In this document: positions 52,577 to 61,838 of the stretch, one piece after another | How the letters are laid out: each line of letters begins with the position of its first letter | How positions within the stretch are numbered: position 1 is the stretch's first letter | Origin: Roseateles noduli | GTDB lineage: Bacteria; Pseudomonadota; Gammaproteobacteria; Burkholderiales; Burkholderiaceae_C | NCBI GenBank assembly: GCA_002205125.1 | Contig: NIOE01000003.1 | Coordinates: forward strand, 653,952-717,951 | Reading direction: 5' to 3' | DNA: 64,000 bases | Translations under genes and position numbers: made by a program | Notes under the pieces: generated by a model | What the model saw: the letters and a program-made list of their open reading frames with translations, nothing else | Told to the model about the DNA's origin: nothing | The model's database searches: none

Positions 52577-53111
52577 AGCCCTCGGGGATGCCGGACATGG
52601 CTGCGAGCTGCTCCCGGTACAACGCATCGGTGCGCGCGAGCACCGCGTCGACGGTCTTCTTGCCGCGCGGCGTCAGACGGATCAGGTAGCTGCGGCGGTC
52701 GTTCGGATCGTTCATGCGTTCCGCCAGATCCTGCGACGTCAGCTTGTCGATGCGGTAGGTCGCCGTCCCCGAGGTCACGCTGTGCATCCGCAGGATGTCG
52801 GTCGGCCGCAGTGCATACGGTTCGCCGATCCGGCGCAGCGCCATCAGCAGCATGAACTCGTCGTACTTGATCCCCAGCGCCGTGCAGTCCTCGATCAGCA
52901 GCCGGTCGATCAGCATGCCGATGCGACGGATGCGGATGCCCAGGAGCATCGCCTCGGAGGCCTTGTCCCCCAGCTCGCCGCGCCACTGGTCGATCAGCAC
53001 GTCCGAGTTGCCCCACACCGGACTGACCTCCGCGTCCTGCGGTTCGGGCAACTGCTCGGCGAGCTGGCTCAACAGCTCGGAAACGCTCGTGCGTGGCTTG
53101 GCCAAGGTCAT
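52515..53111 (-). CDS. MarR-family regulator
   Basis: A 198-residue regulator. The winged helix (about 85-165) includes KYDEFMLLMALRRIGEPYALRPTDILRMHSVTSGTATYRIDKLTSQDLAERMNDPNDRRSYLIRLTPRG, the MarR signature with a DxR wing. The N-terminal 60 residues are a helical extension not seen in short MarR proteins. It is divergent from the STAND regulator and overlaps the convergent sigma factor gene. Confidence 0.88.
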   Translation of the reverse strand: MTLAKPRTSVSELLSQLAEQLPEPQDAEVSPVWGNSDVLIDQWRGELGDKASEAMLLGIRIRRIGMLIDRLLIEDCTALGIKYDEFMLLMALRRIGEPYALRPTDILRMHSVTSGTATYRIDKLTSQDLAERMNDPNDRRSYLIRLTPRGKKTVDAVLARTDALYREQLAAMSGIPEGFKTLEAGLRLFEACLTPEEG

Positions 53112-53144
53112 GCCTCTTTGGAGGTAGGTGGAAAAACTGATGCT

Positions 53145-53173
53145 TTGAAAGTATATCCAAGCTCAAGTATCTT
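53145..53173 (+). promoter_or_regulatory. Sigma70-type promoter for the STAND regulator
   Basis: TTGAAA (53145-53150), a 17-base spacer and TATCTT (53168-53173) in an AT-rich patch. Transcription would begin near 53180, placing the octamer repeats within a leader of about 125 bases. Confidence 0.5.
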
Positions 53174-53200
53174 TAAAGTTAAGATAAATTTCCGCAACGC

Positions 53201-53256
53201 CTCGCTGCCTCGCTGCCTCGCTGCCTCGCTGCCTCGCTGCCTCGCTGCCTTGCGGC
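53201..53256 (+). repeat. Octanucleotide tandem repeat (CTCGCTGC)6 plus one degenerate unit
   Basis: Six perfect 8-bp copies (53201-53248) and a seventh with two changes (CTTGCGGC). The array lies 51 bases before the ATG of the STAND regulator and after its likely promoter. Eight is not a multiple of three, and perfect arrays of this kind expand and contract by slipped-strand mispairing. Confidence 0.95.
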
Positions 53257-53306
53257 GTGCCCTTGTCCGGGGAACAGGCCCCCGCCCTCGCCGAGCACCA
53301 CACGCC

Positions 53307-56300
53307 ATGAGCACTCCGCCGACACGTCCTCCGCTTTCGCCGATGCCGATGCCGCCGATGTCGCCGGACGTCGGCGCCAGACCGCCGCTGACGCCGGACG
53401 CCGGCGCGAGGGGCTTCGAGGCCGGTCTCCTGCGTTTCGGCGAATTCGAGATCTCCCCGGCGCGTCGCACGCTGTCGCGCCATGGCGAGCCGCTGCGACT
53501 CGGAAGCCGCTCGTTCGACCTGCTGGTCGCGCTCTGCCAGCGTCCCGGCGAAGTCCTCTCCAATCAGGACCTCATGGCGGCCGCTTGGCCGAATCGCGTG
53601 GTGGACGAAGGCGGCGTGAGGGTCCAGATCGCGGCGCTGCGCAAGGCCCTCGGCGACGGACGGGACGGCCGGCGCTTCATCACCAATGTGCCGCTGCGCG
53701 GCTACTGTTTCGTCGCCGCGGCCGAACCGGTCGGCACCGACCTGCCGCAACCCACCTCCGCGGCCAATGCATCCGCATCCGCACCGGCATCGACGCCGCA
53801 GCCGGCGGCGCGCCCGTGCGCCATGCCGTCGCTGCTGTCCTCGCTCGTCGGTCGGGAGGACGACATCGACGAGCTGACCCGCCGCCTGCCCGAGTGGCCC
53901 TGCGTGACCCTCGCGGGTCCCGGCGGCATTGGCAAAACGAGCGTCGCCCGCGCCGTGGCGGAGAAGCTCAGCCAGCGTGACGGGTTCGACGCGGTGTTCG
54001 TCGAGCTCGCCAGCCTGGCCACCTCGGCGCACATCGGCATGGCCGTCGCTTCCGCCCTCGGCATCAAGGCGTCCGACACGGATCCGCTCCCTGCCATCGC
54101 CGCCACCTTGCGGAGCCAGGAGCAGCTGCTCCTCGTGCTGGACAACTGCGAACACGTCGTCGACGGCGCCGCCGACACGGTCGAGTACCTGCTCGCCCAC
54201 GCGCCGAATGTGCGCGTGCTGTGCACCAGCAGGGAGTCGCTGCGGATCCACGGCGAGTGGGTCCACGCGCTCGGGCCACTGGCCTTGCCTCCCGGCGACC
54301 TGTCCGGCGCCGGGGACGCCCTGCGTTATCCGGCCGTGCGTCTTTTCGTCGATCGCGCGCGTGCCGCGTCCCGCGCGTTCCACCTGGGAGACGAGGAAGC
54401 CCGGCAGGTCTCCGGCATCTGCCGCAGCCTGGACGGCATTCCCCTGGCGATCGAGCTGGCGGCGGCCGCGGTCGACGTCGTCGGGCTCGCCGGCCTGGTC
54501 GATCGCCTGGGCAGCCGGCTCGCCCTCCTCGGGCGCGGCCGGCGCACCGCGCCCGCCCGGCAGCAGACGCTGCGCGCCACGCTGGATTGGAGCTACCAGC
54601 TGCTGTCCGCCGACGAGCAGTCGATGCTGGCCGCCTTCTCCGTCTTCAAGGGCCAGTTCACGTACGCGGCCGCAAGCGCCGTCTCAGGCCGGTCGCCGGA
54701 GGCCCTGGACTCCGGCCTCGCAGGCCTGGTCAGCAAGTCGCTCCTGAGTTCGGACCGGACCGGGGGCACCATCCGCTACCACCTCCTCGAGACCACGCGG
54801 GCCTACGCCGCGGAACGCCTGGCGGCGAGCGAGGTCGGACAGGGCGTCGCCTGGCGACACGCGATCTTCCTGCGCGACCTGCTGCGTTCGAGCGCCCAGG
54901 CCGGCGAACCGGGCCAGCCGCAGACGGCCCGATGGATGTGCGAGCACGCCCGCTGGATCGACGATCTGCGTCTGGCGATCCACTGGGCGTTCAGCCGCAA
55001 GGAGACGCGTTCGCTGGGCTTGGCCATCGTGGCCCGGGCGGCGCCGCTGTACTTCTCGCTGTCGCTGCTGGCCGAATACCGCGAGATGGCGGAGCGCGCG
55101 CTGGCGCAGATCGACGCGCCCGACGCCACCTCCGACGCCGCCCCCGACAGCGACGCCGAAGACGAGATGCATCTGTGCGAGGGGCTGGGCCACGCTCTCT
55201 GGCACACCCGCGGCGACAGCGCCGCCATGGCCCGGTCGTTCCGGCGCGCGCTCGTCATCGCGGAACAGCGCCAGGCGACGACGTCCCGCAGGCGCTGCCT
55301 CTGGGGCCTGTGGCTGGTCTGCAATGCCACGGGCGACTACGCCGGATCGCGCGCGCTGGCGGAGCGCTTCGGCGAGGTGGCCACCTCCGCCGTCCCCGCC
55401 CACGTGTCCGCCGCTCCCCCCTTCGCCAGCGATGCCGTCGATGCCGTCGACGTCACCGGCGCCGACGCCGACGCCTCCGTGCGCCTCACGCATGCCCGCA
55501 TGATGGCGCTCGGCTTGCACCTGGACGGCCAACAGGATCTGGCCTCGCCCTTCGCACAGAGGATCCTCGACGAGCCCGCCACCATCAACCACGCGGCGGG
55601 CATCGGCTGGTTCCAGTTCGATCAACGGGTGGCCGCACTGGCGGTGAGCGCGCGGATCCAGTGGCTGCAAGGGCGGCCGGACGCCGCGCTGGCGTCTGCG
55701 GCCGAAGCCGTCAGGGAAGCCGTGGCCATCGACCACGCCCTGTCGCTCTGCTACGCGATCGCGATCGGCGCCGCGCCAGTGGCATTCTGGAGCGGGGACC
55801 TCGCGCAGGCCCGGGTCTGGACGGCGCTCCTGCGCCAGAGCGCGGAGGCCCGGTCGCTGCATTTCTGGCGCGCATTCGCCGACAGCTACGAGCAGCTCCT
55901 GGACATCGAGGACGGCCGACTGGCGCCGGACGCGGCTGGCACCCGACCGGCCATGGACACGATGCTGCGGGAGACGCTCTGCACCGTGCAGCCCGCGCTG
56001 GCCGATGACTTCGTGCTGGCACGGGCGCGACGGGGCGAGTCCGGATGGTGCAACCCCGAACTGCTGCGCCTGGCAGGCGAGCGGCACCTGGAGGCCGGCG
56101 ACGCACAGGCGGGCGTCGACGCCATCAGGAAAGGCATCGACCTGGCGCGCAAGCAGGGAGCGCTGTCGTGGGAGCTCCGCGGCTGCATGAGCCTGGTCCG
56201 CTGGGGCGGATCGCCGGGCGACGTCGCCGGCCATCTGGACCAGCTCCGGTGCGAACTCCGCGCCGTGTTCGCCCGCTTCCGCGAGGGCTTCTCCACCCGC

Positions 56301-56417
56301 GACCTGCGCCAGGCCGCGCAGTTGCTGGAACGGTCCGATACAGCCCCGCCGGCGACGGCCGAGGCCGCCGCCCGACGTCCGGCCCGCACCCGGAGAACAT
56401 CGGTTCTCAACGCTTAA
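53307..56417 (+). CDS. Winged-helix STAND ATPase regulator with TPR-like C-terminus
   Basis: A 1036-residue protein. After a Pro-rich lead, residues about 40-125 form an OmpR-type DNA-binding winged helix (LRLGSRSFDLLVALCQRPGEVLSNQDL, VRVQIAALRKALGDG, GYCFVA). An NB-ARC-like STAND ATPase follows with P-loop GPGGIGKTSVARAV near 206, LLLVLDNCEHVVDGAAD, LCTSRESLRI and GIPLAIELAAAAV. The rest is helical repeats of TPR type. Proteins of this plan are single-component regulators that oligomerise on ligand binding. The ATG at 53307 is used. The frame is open across the octamer array to a TTG at 53145, so a longer, repeat-dependent form is possible. Confidence 0.88.
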   Translation: MSTPPTRPPLSPMPMPPMSPDVGARPPLTPDAGARGFEAGLLRFGEFEISPARRTLSRHGEPLRLGSRSFDLLVALCQRPGEVLSNQDLMAAAWPNRVVDEGGVRVQIAALRKALGDGRDGRRFITNVPLRGYCFVAAAEPVGTDLPQPTSAANASASAPASTPQPAARPCAMPSLLSSLVGREDDIDELTRRLPEWPCVTLAGPGGIGKTSVARAVAEKLSQRDGFDAVFVELASLATSAHIGMAVASALGIKASDTDPLPAIAATLRSQEQLLLVLDNCEHVVDGAADTVEYLLAHAPNVRVLCTSRESLRIHGEWVHALGPLALPPGDLSGAGDALRYPAVRLFVDRARAASRAFHLGDEEARQVSGICRSLDGIPLAIELAAAAVDVVGLAGLVDRLGSRLALLGRGRRTAPARQQTLRATLDWSYQLLSADEQSMLAAFSVFKGQFTYAAASAVSGRSPEALDSGLAGLVSKSLLSSDRTGGTIRYHLLETTRAYAAERLAASEVGQGVAWRHAIFLRDLLRSSAQAGEPGQPQTARWMCEHARWIDDLRLAIHWAFSRKETRSLGLAIVARAAPLYFSLSLLAEYREMAERALAQIDAPDATSDAAPDSDAEDEMHLCEGLGHALWHTRGDSAAMARSFRRALVIAEQRQATTSRRRCLWGLWLVCNATGDYAGSRALAERFGEVATSAVPAHVSAAPPFASDAVDAVDVTGADADASVRLTHARMMALGLHLDGQQDLASPFAQRILDEPATINHAAGIGWFQFDQRVAALAVSARIQWLQGRPDAALASAAEAVREAVAIDHALSLCYAIAIGAAPVAFWSGDLAQARVWTALLRQSAEARSLHFWRAFADSYEQLLDIEDGRLAPDAAGTRPAMDTMLRETLCTVQPALADDFVLARARRGESGWCNPELLRLAGERHLEAGDAQAGVDAIRKGIDLARKQGALSWELRGCMSLVRWGGSPGDVAGHLDQLRCELRAVFARFREGFSTRDLRQAAQLLERSDTAPPATAEAAARRPARTRRTSVLNA

Positions 56418-56507
56418 CAACGCTGAACTGGTCTCGGGGCGCGGCGCCCTCCATGATTGCCCTCAAGACGAGCCCGGTGGCCGTCCAGCCCCCATCAAGG
56501 AGTCGCC

Positions 56508-57248
56508 ATGAACAGTTTTGAATCCGCGCAGCGCATCCGTGTCCTGGTCCTGTACAACGAAGTGATCGTCGCCGCAGGACTGTGCGCGACCCTCGGACAG
56601 CAGCCCGATCTGGAACTCCACCGAGGGGCGCTGGCCGATGCCAGCGGCGGTCCGTTCGACGTCGTCCTGTGCGACTACGACACCGGGATCGCCCTGGCGC
56701 AAGGCGACGCGTCGCGGGCGGGGAAGACCGGCGGCGAACCGCCGGCACTGATCCTGACCGCCCTGTCCAGCGAAACCGCCGTGGTGAAGGCGATGGCGCT
56801 GGGCGTGCGGGGTTACCTGCTGCTCGGCAGCCCGCTGGAGGACCTCCTGATGGCGATCCGGGAACTGGCGCAAGGCCGGCGCCATGTGAGCCAGGCCGTC
56901 GCGCATCGCCTGGTGGAAAGCCTCGGGCGGGAAGCCCTGACCGCGCGTGAGAGCGAAGTGCTGCAACTGCTCGGTCACGGACAGAACAACAAGTCGATCG
57001 CCCGCGAGATGGCGATCTCGCTCGGGACCGTGAAGACACACGTCAAGGCGATCATGGCGAAACTGGATGCCGAGAGCCGCATGCACGCCGTGACGGTGGC
57101 GGCACACCGCGGCCTGCTTGCGCTGGCGCCGGCGCCTGTCGTCCCGCCGCGTGCGGCACGGCGGGCGACGCAGACCCCTCCCCAGGCTGTGGCACCGTCC
57201 GCTCCTCGCGCTGCTGCGCGGTCCGTCGCGCGCCCTGCTGCCCTCTGA
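56508..57248 (+). CDS. LuxR-type regulator with degenerate receiver domain
   Basis: A 246-residue protein. The receiver (about 8-125) keeps the phospho-acceptor in DVVLCDYDTG, but the acidic pair is replaced (VLYNEVI) and the conserved lysine position reads YLLLGS, so normal phosphorylation is doubtful. A LuxR HTH follows (LTARESEVLQLLGHGQNNKSIAREMAISLGTVKTHVKAIMAKL), then an Ala/Pro/Arg-rich tail of about 45 residues. AAGGAG precedes the ATG at 56508. It lies 90 bases after the STAND regulator and may act with it. Confidence 0.87.
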   Translation: MNSFESAQRIRVLVLYNEVIVAAGLCATLGQQPDLELHRGALADASGGPFDVVLCDYDTGIALAQGDASRAGKTGGEPPALILTALSSETAVVKAMALGVRGYLLLGSPLEDLLMAIRELAQGRRHVSQAVAHRLVESLGREALTARESEVLQLLGHGQNNKSIAREMAISLGTVKTHVKAIMAKLDAESRMHAVTVAAHRGLLALAPAPVVPPRAARRATQTPPQAVAPSAPRAAARSVARPAAL

Positions 57249-57364
57249 ATTGTTGCGGCAGGGACAACTCCCTGTTCCCCCGCCCCTCGTTGATGGCCTC
57301 CTCGCGCATCGTTACGCTCTCGTATCGATAGGAGGGTCAGGAATAGCGTCCTGGCCATTGACGT

Positions 57365-58714
57365 ATGCAGCAGTTCGACTTTGATCTCTTCGTGATCGGC
57401 GCGGGTTCCGGCGGCACGCGCGCCGCCCGGGTTGCCGCACAGCACGGCGCACGCGTGGGCATCGCCGAGGGCGCCAACTTCGGCGGCACCTGCGTGAACC
57501 GCGGTTGCGTCCCCAAGAAGCTGATGGTCTACGCCAGCCGCATCCCCGATGCAATCAAGTCCGCCAAGGCCTTCGGATGGGACGCGCCCGCCGCCAGCTT
57601 CGACTGGCACGCGCTGATCAACCACAAGGACACCGAGATCGACCGTCTTGAGAGCGTCTACGAGCGCAACCTCCACGGGGCCGGCGTGCAGACCTTTTCT
57701 GAACACGCCACGCTGCTCGGCGCCAACACCGTGCGCCTGCGCGACAGCGGCCAGGTCGTGACGGCGGAACGCATCCTCATCGCCACCGGCGCCGCGCCGG
57801 CCCGCCCGGATTTCCCCGGCGTCGAACTGGCGATCACCTCCGACGAGCTCTTCCATCTGCCCGAGCAACCGAAGCGTCTACTGATCGTCGGCGGCGGCTA
57901 CATCGCCGTCGAGTTCGCCGGCGTCTTCGCCGGTCTGGGCAGCCAGGTGACGCAGCTCGTGCGCGGCCCGGCGCTGCTGCGCGGCTTCGACGACGAGATC
58001 GCCGAGACGCTGCGGGAGCATCTGTCCCTGCGCGGCGTCGAGCTGGTCTTCGATGACCGCATCGAACAGCTTCAGCGCGACGGCGCATCCATGCGGGTCA
58101 CCACGAACGGTGGGCGGACCTTCGAGGTGGATACCGTCCTGCTCAGCACTGGCCGTCGCCCCAACACCGAGGCGCTCGGGCTTGAAGCCGCTGGCGTCGA
58201 GGTCAACGACAAGGGCGCCATCGTGGTCGGCGCCGGCGGCCGCACGACCGTCGACTCGATCTTCGCCATCGGCGACGTGACCGATCGTCTGAACCTGACG
58301 CCGGTGGCCATCCGCGAGGGCCAGGCGTTCTCGGATCGCCATTACGGCGGCATCGAATCGCCGGAGATCGACTACGCGCTGGTTCCGACCGCCGTCTTCA
58401 CGACGCCCGAGATCGGCGTCGTGGGCATGACCGAGGCGCAGGCCCGCGAGCACTACCCTCGCCTGCGCGTGCGCAAGACCAGGTTCCGCTCGATGGCGCA
58501 AGCCTTCGCGGGCTCGCGCGACCAGGTCTTCTTCAAGGTCCTCGTCGATGAGGCGACGGACCGCGTCGTCGGCGTTCACCTGCTCGGCGAAGGCGTCGCG
58601 GAGATGATCCAGTTCATCGCCGTGGCCCTGAAGGCGAACGCGACCTGGCAGGACTTCCGCAGCACGGTCGCCCTGCATCCGACCATCGCGGAAGAACTCG
58701 TCACGCTGCGCTGA
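57365..58714 (+). CDS. gor: Glutathione-disulfide reductase
   Basis: A 449-residue FAD enzyme. The redox-active disulfide motif GGTCVNRGCVPKKLMVYAS is that of glutathione reductases. FAD and NADPH loops are GAGSGGTRAAR and IVGGGYIAVEFAGVFAGLG, and the C-terminal interface has VALHPTIAEELVTLR with the catalytic His-Glu pair. It reduces GSSG with NADPH in the cytoplasm. Length is normal. Confidence 0.95.
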   Translation: MQQFDFDLFVIGAGSGGTRAARVAAQHGARVGIAEGANFGGTCVNRGCVPKKLMVYASRIPDAIKSAKAFGWDAPAASFDWHALINHKDTEIDRLESVYERNLHGAGVQTFSEHATLLGANTVRLRDSGQVVTAERILIATGAAPARPDFPGVELAITSDELFHLPEQPKRLLIVGGGYIAVEFAGVFAGLGSQVTQLVRGPALLRGFDDEIAETLREHLSLRGVELVFDDRIEQLQRDGASMRVTTNGGRTFEVDTVLLSTGRRPNTEALGLEAAGVEVNDKGAIVVGAGGRTTVDSIFAIGDVTDRLNLTPVAIREGQAFSDRHYGGIESPEIDYALVPTAVFTTPEIGVVGMTEAQAREHYPRLRVRKTRFRSMAQAFAGSRDQVFFKVLVDEATDRVVGVHLLGEGVAEMIQFIAVALKANATWQDFRSTVALHPTIAEELVTLR

Positions 58715-58827
58715 CTCTTCCTCTTGTCCTACACGCACTCCCACCGCTCTCCGGCAGAGGCAAGTCCCGACCCCCGGCACCATTCACGGCAATCCACCCG
58801 AGATACCCGAATCAGCCGAGAACTGCC

Positions 58828-59379
58828 ATGACGACCAACCCGCCGATTTCCGCCGCCGACATCCTCCTCCGCATCGCTTCCGCGCGCCCCGCCCTGCGCG
58901 TGGAGGACGTCGAGCTGCACAGCTCGGCGCGCGGCCTGAGCAACGCGGCGCTGGACGCGCTGGTGGAACTCGCGGCCCTGACCGAGACGACCGACGAGGC
59001 CGCCGCCGAAGCCGGCTACCGTCAGGCCATCGCCAACGATCCCTGCCACATCGAGGCCTTCTCGCAGCTGACCTCGCTGCTCAGCCGCCAGGGCCGTCAC
59101 GACGACGCGCTGGAGATGATCGACCAGGCCGTCGGCTGGTGCAGCGACATCGCCTCGCTGTACTTCTTCGCCGGCAAGGTGCAGGAAAGCGCTGGCCGCG
59201 TCACGCAGGCGATCGCTGCCTTCGAGCAGGCGCTGGACCTGAACCCGGCCCTGGCCGAGGCGCATTACCGCCTGGGCTCGCTGTGCGAGCAGTTGGGCGA
59301 GCCGCGCGCCTCCGCCGCCCACTTCCGCGTCTACCGCCGCCTCGTGGACGAGAACCAGTCCAATCAGCGCCTGAGCTGA
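58828..59379 (+). CDS. Tetratricopeptide-repeat protein
   Basis: A 183-residue soluble protein with about three TPR units, for example AEAGYRQAIANDPCHIEAFSQL, HDDALEMIDQAVGWCSDIASLYFFAGK and VTQAIAAFEQALDLNPALAEAHYRLGSL. No signal peptide. It probably mediates protein contacts. It sits between gor and the oxidase cluster without close coupling to either. Confidence 0.88.
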   Translation: MTTNPPISAADILLRIASARPALRVEDVELHSSARGLSNAALDALVELAALTETTDEAAAEAGYRQAIANDPCHIEAFSQLTSLLSRQGRHDDALEMIDQAVGWCSDIASLYFFAGKVQESAGRVTQAIAAFEQALDLNPALAEAHYRLGSLCEQLGEPRASAAHFRVYRRLVDENQSNQRLS

Positions 59380-59575
59380 CCCGGCCCGACCGGATTCGCG
59401 TAATCCCTCCTTCCGATCCCGCACCGCCGGTCCATCATCCGGCGGTCGACGAGGACTGCGGCGAGCCTGACGCTCGCCGCGCCGCGTGGTGCCGCCGGAT
59501 CGAGATCCAGAGCCGTTAGACGCCCGACCGAGCCCCGCCACGTTCCTCGTGCTCCCGCACTCGAGGAGGGGTTCC

Positions 59576-61186
59576 GTGAACACCATCGCCATCCTGATGT
59601 CGGCGTTCGTGCTGTCCGTCGTCGCGCTGATGATATTCATCTGGACGCAACGCCGCGGCATCCTGGACGGCGACCCGAAAGCCGCCGAAGTCATCTTCGC
59701 CGCCGGTGAAGTCGGCACCGTCGAAGATCCCGCCGCCTCCGGCCGACGCGCGCAAGCACTGCAAGGCACCAGCCCGCCGCAGGGCGTGCCCGACGCCCGC
59801 GAGCTCGCCGAGCGCGCCCGCGCCGACGCCTCTTCCGGTCCGCTCGTCTTCTTCTTCCTCTGCTGTGCCTTCGTCTGGCTGCTGGTCGCCTCCGCCGCCG
59901 GACTCACCGCCTCCATCAAGCTCCACGAGCCCGACTGGCTCGTGCAGTACCCCTGGCTCACCTTCGGCCGCATCCGCACCATCCACCTCAACGCCGTCGC
60001 CTACGGCTGGGCGCCGATGGCGGGACTGGGCATCGCGCTGTTCGTCATCCCGCGGCTGCTCAAGACCGAGCTGGTCGGCGCGCGCTACGCCTTCCTCGGC
60101 GCGGCGCTCTGGAACGCCGCGCTCATCGCCGGTCTCGGCGCCATCGCCGCCGGCTTCAGCGACGGCCTCGAGTGGCTGGAGATCCCCTGGCAGATCGACA
60201 TCCTCTTCGTCCTCGGCGGCTCGCTGGTCGGCGTGCCGCTGGTGCTGACCCTGCTCAACCGCAAGGTCCACCACCTCTACGTCTCGGTCTGGTACATGGG
60301 CTGCGCGCTGTTCTGGTTCCCGGTGCTGTTCTTCGTCGCCAACGTGCCCGGCCTGCACAAGGGCGTGCAGCAGGCCGCCATGAACTGGTGGTTCGGCCAC
60401 AACGTGCTGGGCCTGTTCTACACGCCGCTGGCGCTCGCCTCGATCTACTACTTCCTGCCCAAGATCGTGGGCCGGCCGGTGCAGAGCTACAACCTCTCGC
60501 TGCTGGGCTTCTGGGGTCTGGCCTTCTTCTACGGTCAGGTCGGCGGCCACCACCTGATCGGCGGCCCGGTGCCGGGTTGGCTCATCACGCTGTCCATCGT
60601 CCAGTCCTTCATGATGGTGATCCCGGTGCTGGCCTTCAGCGTCAACATGCACGGGACCTTGAAGGGACGGCTCGCCGCCATCAAGCACTCACCGACGCTG
60701 CGCTTCATCGCCTTCGGCGGGCTGATGTACTTCGCCAGCTCGGTGCAGGGCTCCTTCGAGGCGCTGCGCAGCGTCAACGCCGTCGCGCACTTCACGCACT
60801 ACACCGTCGGCCATGCGCACCTCGGGCTCTACGGCTTCGTCACCATGGTGTTCTTCGGCGCGATCTACTTCGTCGTCCCGCGCGTGACGACGCGCGAGTG
60901 GCCCTCGCCCTGGCTGATCGGCGCGCACTTCTGGCTCGCCGCCGTCGGCATCACGCTCTACTTCCTCAGCACCAGCATCGGCGGCTGGGAACAGGGCAAG
61001 GCGATGCTCGACGCCTCGCGGCCCTTCATGGAATCGGTGACGCTGACCATCCCCTACCTCAAGCTGCGCAGCATAGGCGGCGGGCTGATGGCGCTGGGGC
61101 ACGTGGTCTTCGCGGTGCACTTCGCGATGCTGCTCGCCGGCAAGTCGGCCGGGCAGGATCAACCGACGCTGTTGCGCGCCATCTGA
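59576..61186 (+). CDS. cbb3-type cytochrome c oxidase subunit I (CcoN-like) with N-terminal extension
   Basis: A 536-residue integral membrane haem-copper oxidase subunit. The 12-helix core contains FGRIRTIHLNAVAYGW (haem-ligand histidine), MNWWFGHNVLGLFYTPLALASIYYFLPK (Cu(B) region), GGHHLIGGPVPGW and HFTHYTVGHAHLGLYGFV, the CcoN arrangement. It lacks subunit I features of aa3 oxidases. The first 55 residues form an extra helix followed by RRGILDGDPKAAEVIFAAG, which resembles the assembly protein CcoS/FixS. The GTG at 59576 has a strong GAGGAGGGG site. It should act as a high-affinity terminal oxidase. Confidence 0.92.
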   Translation: MNTIAILMSAFVLSVVALMIFIWTQRRGILDGDPKAAEVIFAAGEVGTVEDPAASGRRAQALQGTSPPQGVPDARELAERARADASSGPLVFFFLCCAFVWLLVASAAGLTASIKLHEPDWLVQYPWLTFGRIRTIHLNAVAYGWAPMAGLGIALFVIPRLLKTELVGARYAFLGAALWNAALIAGLGAIAAGFSDGLEWLEIPWQIDILFVLGGSLVGVPLVLTLLNRKVHHLYVSVWYMGCALFWFPVLFFVANVPGLHKGVQQAAMNWWFGHNVLGLFYTPLALASIYYFLPKIVGRPVQSYNLSLLGFWGLAFFYGQVGGHHLIGGPVPGWLITLSIVQSFMMVIPVLAFSVNMHGTLKGRLAAIKHSPTLRFIAFGGLMYFASSVQGSFEALRSVNAVAHFTHYTVGHAHLGLYGFVTMVFFGAIYFVVPRVTTREWPSPWLIGAHFWLAAVGITLYFLSTSIGGWEQGKAMLDASRPFMESVTLTIPYLKLRSIGGGLMALGHVVFAVHFAMLLAGKSAGQDQPTLLRAI

Positions 61187-61198
61187 GCGGAGCCGCCC

Positions 61199-61825
61199 AT
61201 GTACAACGAAACCAAGCTGCTGGCCGGCGGGATGGTGATGCTCGGCGTGGCGACCAGCGCGCTGGTGGTCGTGCCCTACCTGACGGTGCGCGACCTGCCG
61301 CCGCCGGCGGAGCTCAAGCCCTACACGTCGGCGGAGCTGCGCGGCCGCCAGCAGTACATCGCCAACGGCTGCGTGTACTGCCACTCGCAGCAGCCGCGCG
61401 CGAAGGCCTTCGCGCCGGACACGGAACGCGGCTGGGGCCGGCCCAGCGTCGCGGCGGACTACGCCTACGACACGCCGCATCTGCTCGGCACGATGCGCAC
61501 CGGACCGGACCTCTTCAACATCGGGGCGCGGCAGCCGAGCGACCAGTGGCATCTCGGGCATCTGTTCCAGCCGCGGGCTTATGTGCAGGGCAGCATCATG
61601 CCGTCCTACCCCTACCTCTTCGAGCTCAAGGCGAAGGCCGATCCCGGCGATGTCGAGGTGGTGATGCCGCCCGGCTACTCGCACGGCAAGACCGTCGTGG
61701 CGACGAAGGAGGCGCTGGATCTCGTCGCCTACCTGAAGAGCCTGAATCACACCTACGCCATCGTCGAGCTGCCGCCGCAAACGTCCGCGACGCCCGCGAC
61801 GGCAGCCTCGGGCGCGGCGCACTGA
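61199..61825 (+). CDS. cbb3-type oxidase subunit II (CcoO-like, monoheme)
   Basis: A 208-residue membrane-anchored cytochrome. One N-terminal helix (about 8-28), then the CcoO-like segment YTSAELRGRQQYIANGCVYCHSQQPR with a CxxCH haem site near residue 57, followed by RTGPDLFNIGAR and SIMPSYPYLFE with the distal methionine ligand. It begins 12 bases after the ccoN-like gene. Confidence 0.92.
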   Translation: MYNETKLLAGGMVMLGVATSALVVVPYLTVRDLPPPAELKPYTSAELRGRQQYIANGCVYCHSQQPRAKAFAPDTERGWGRPSVAADYAYDTPHLLGTMRTGPDLFNIGARQPSDQWHLGHLFQPRAYVQGSIMPSYPYLFELKAKADPGDVEVVMPPGYSHGKTVVATKEALDLVAYLKSLNHTYAIVELPPQTSATPATAASGAAH

Positions 61826-61838
61826 AACGGGAGGACTT

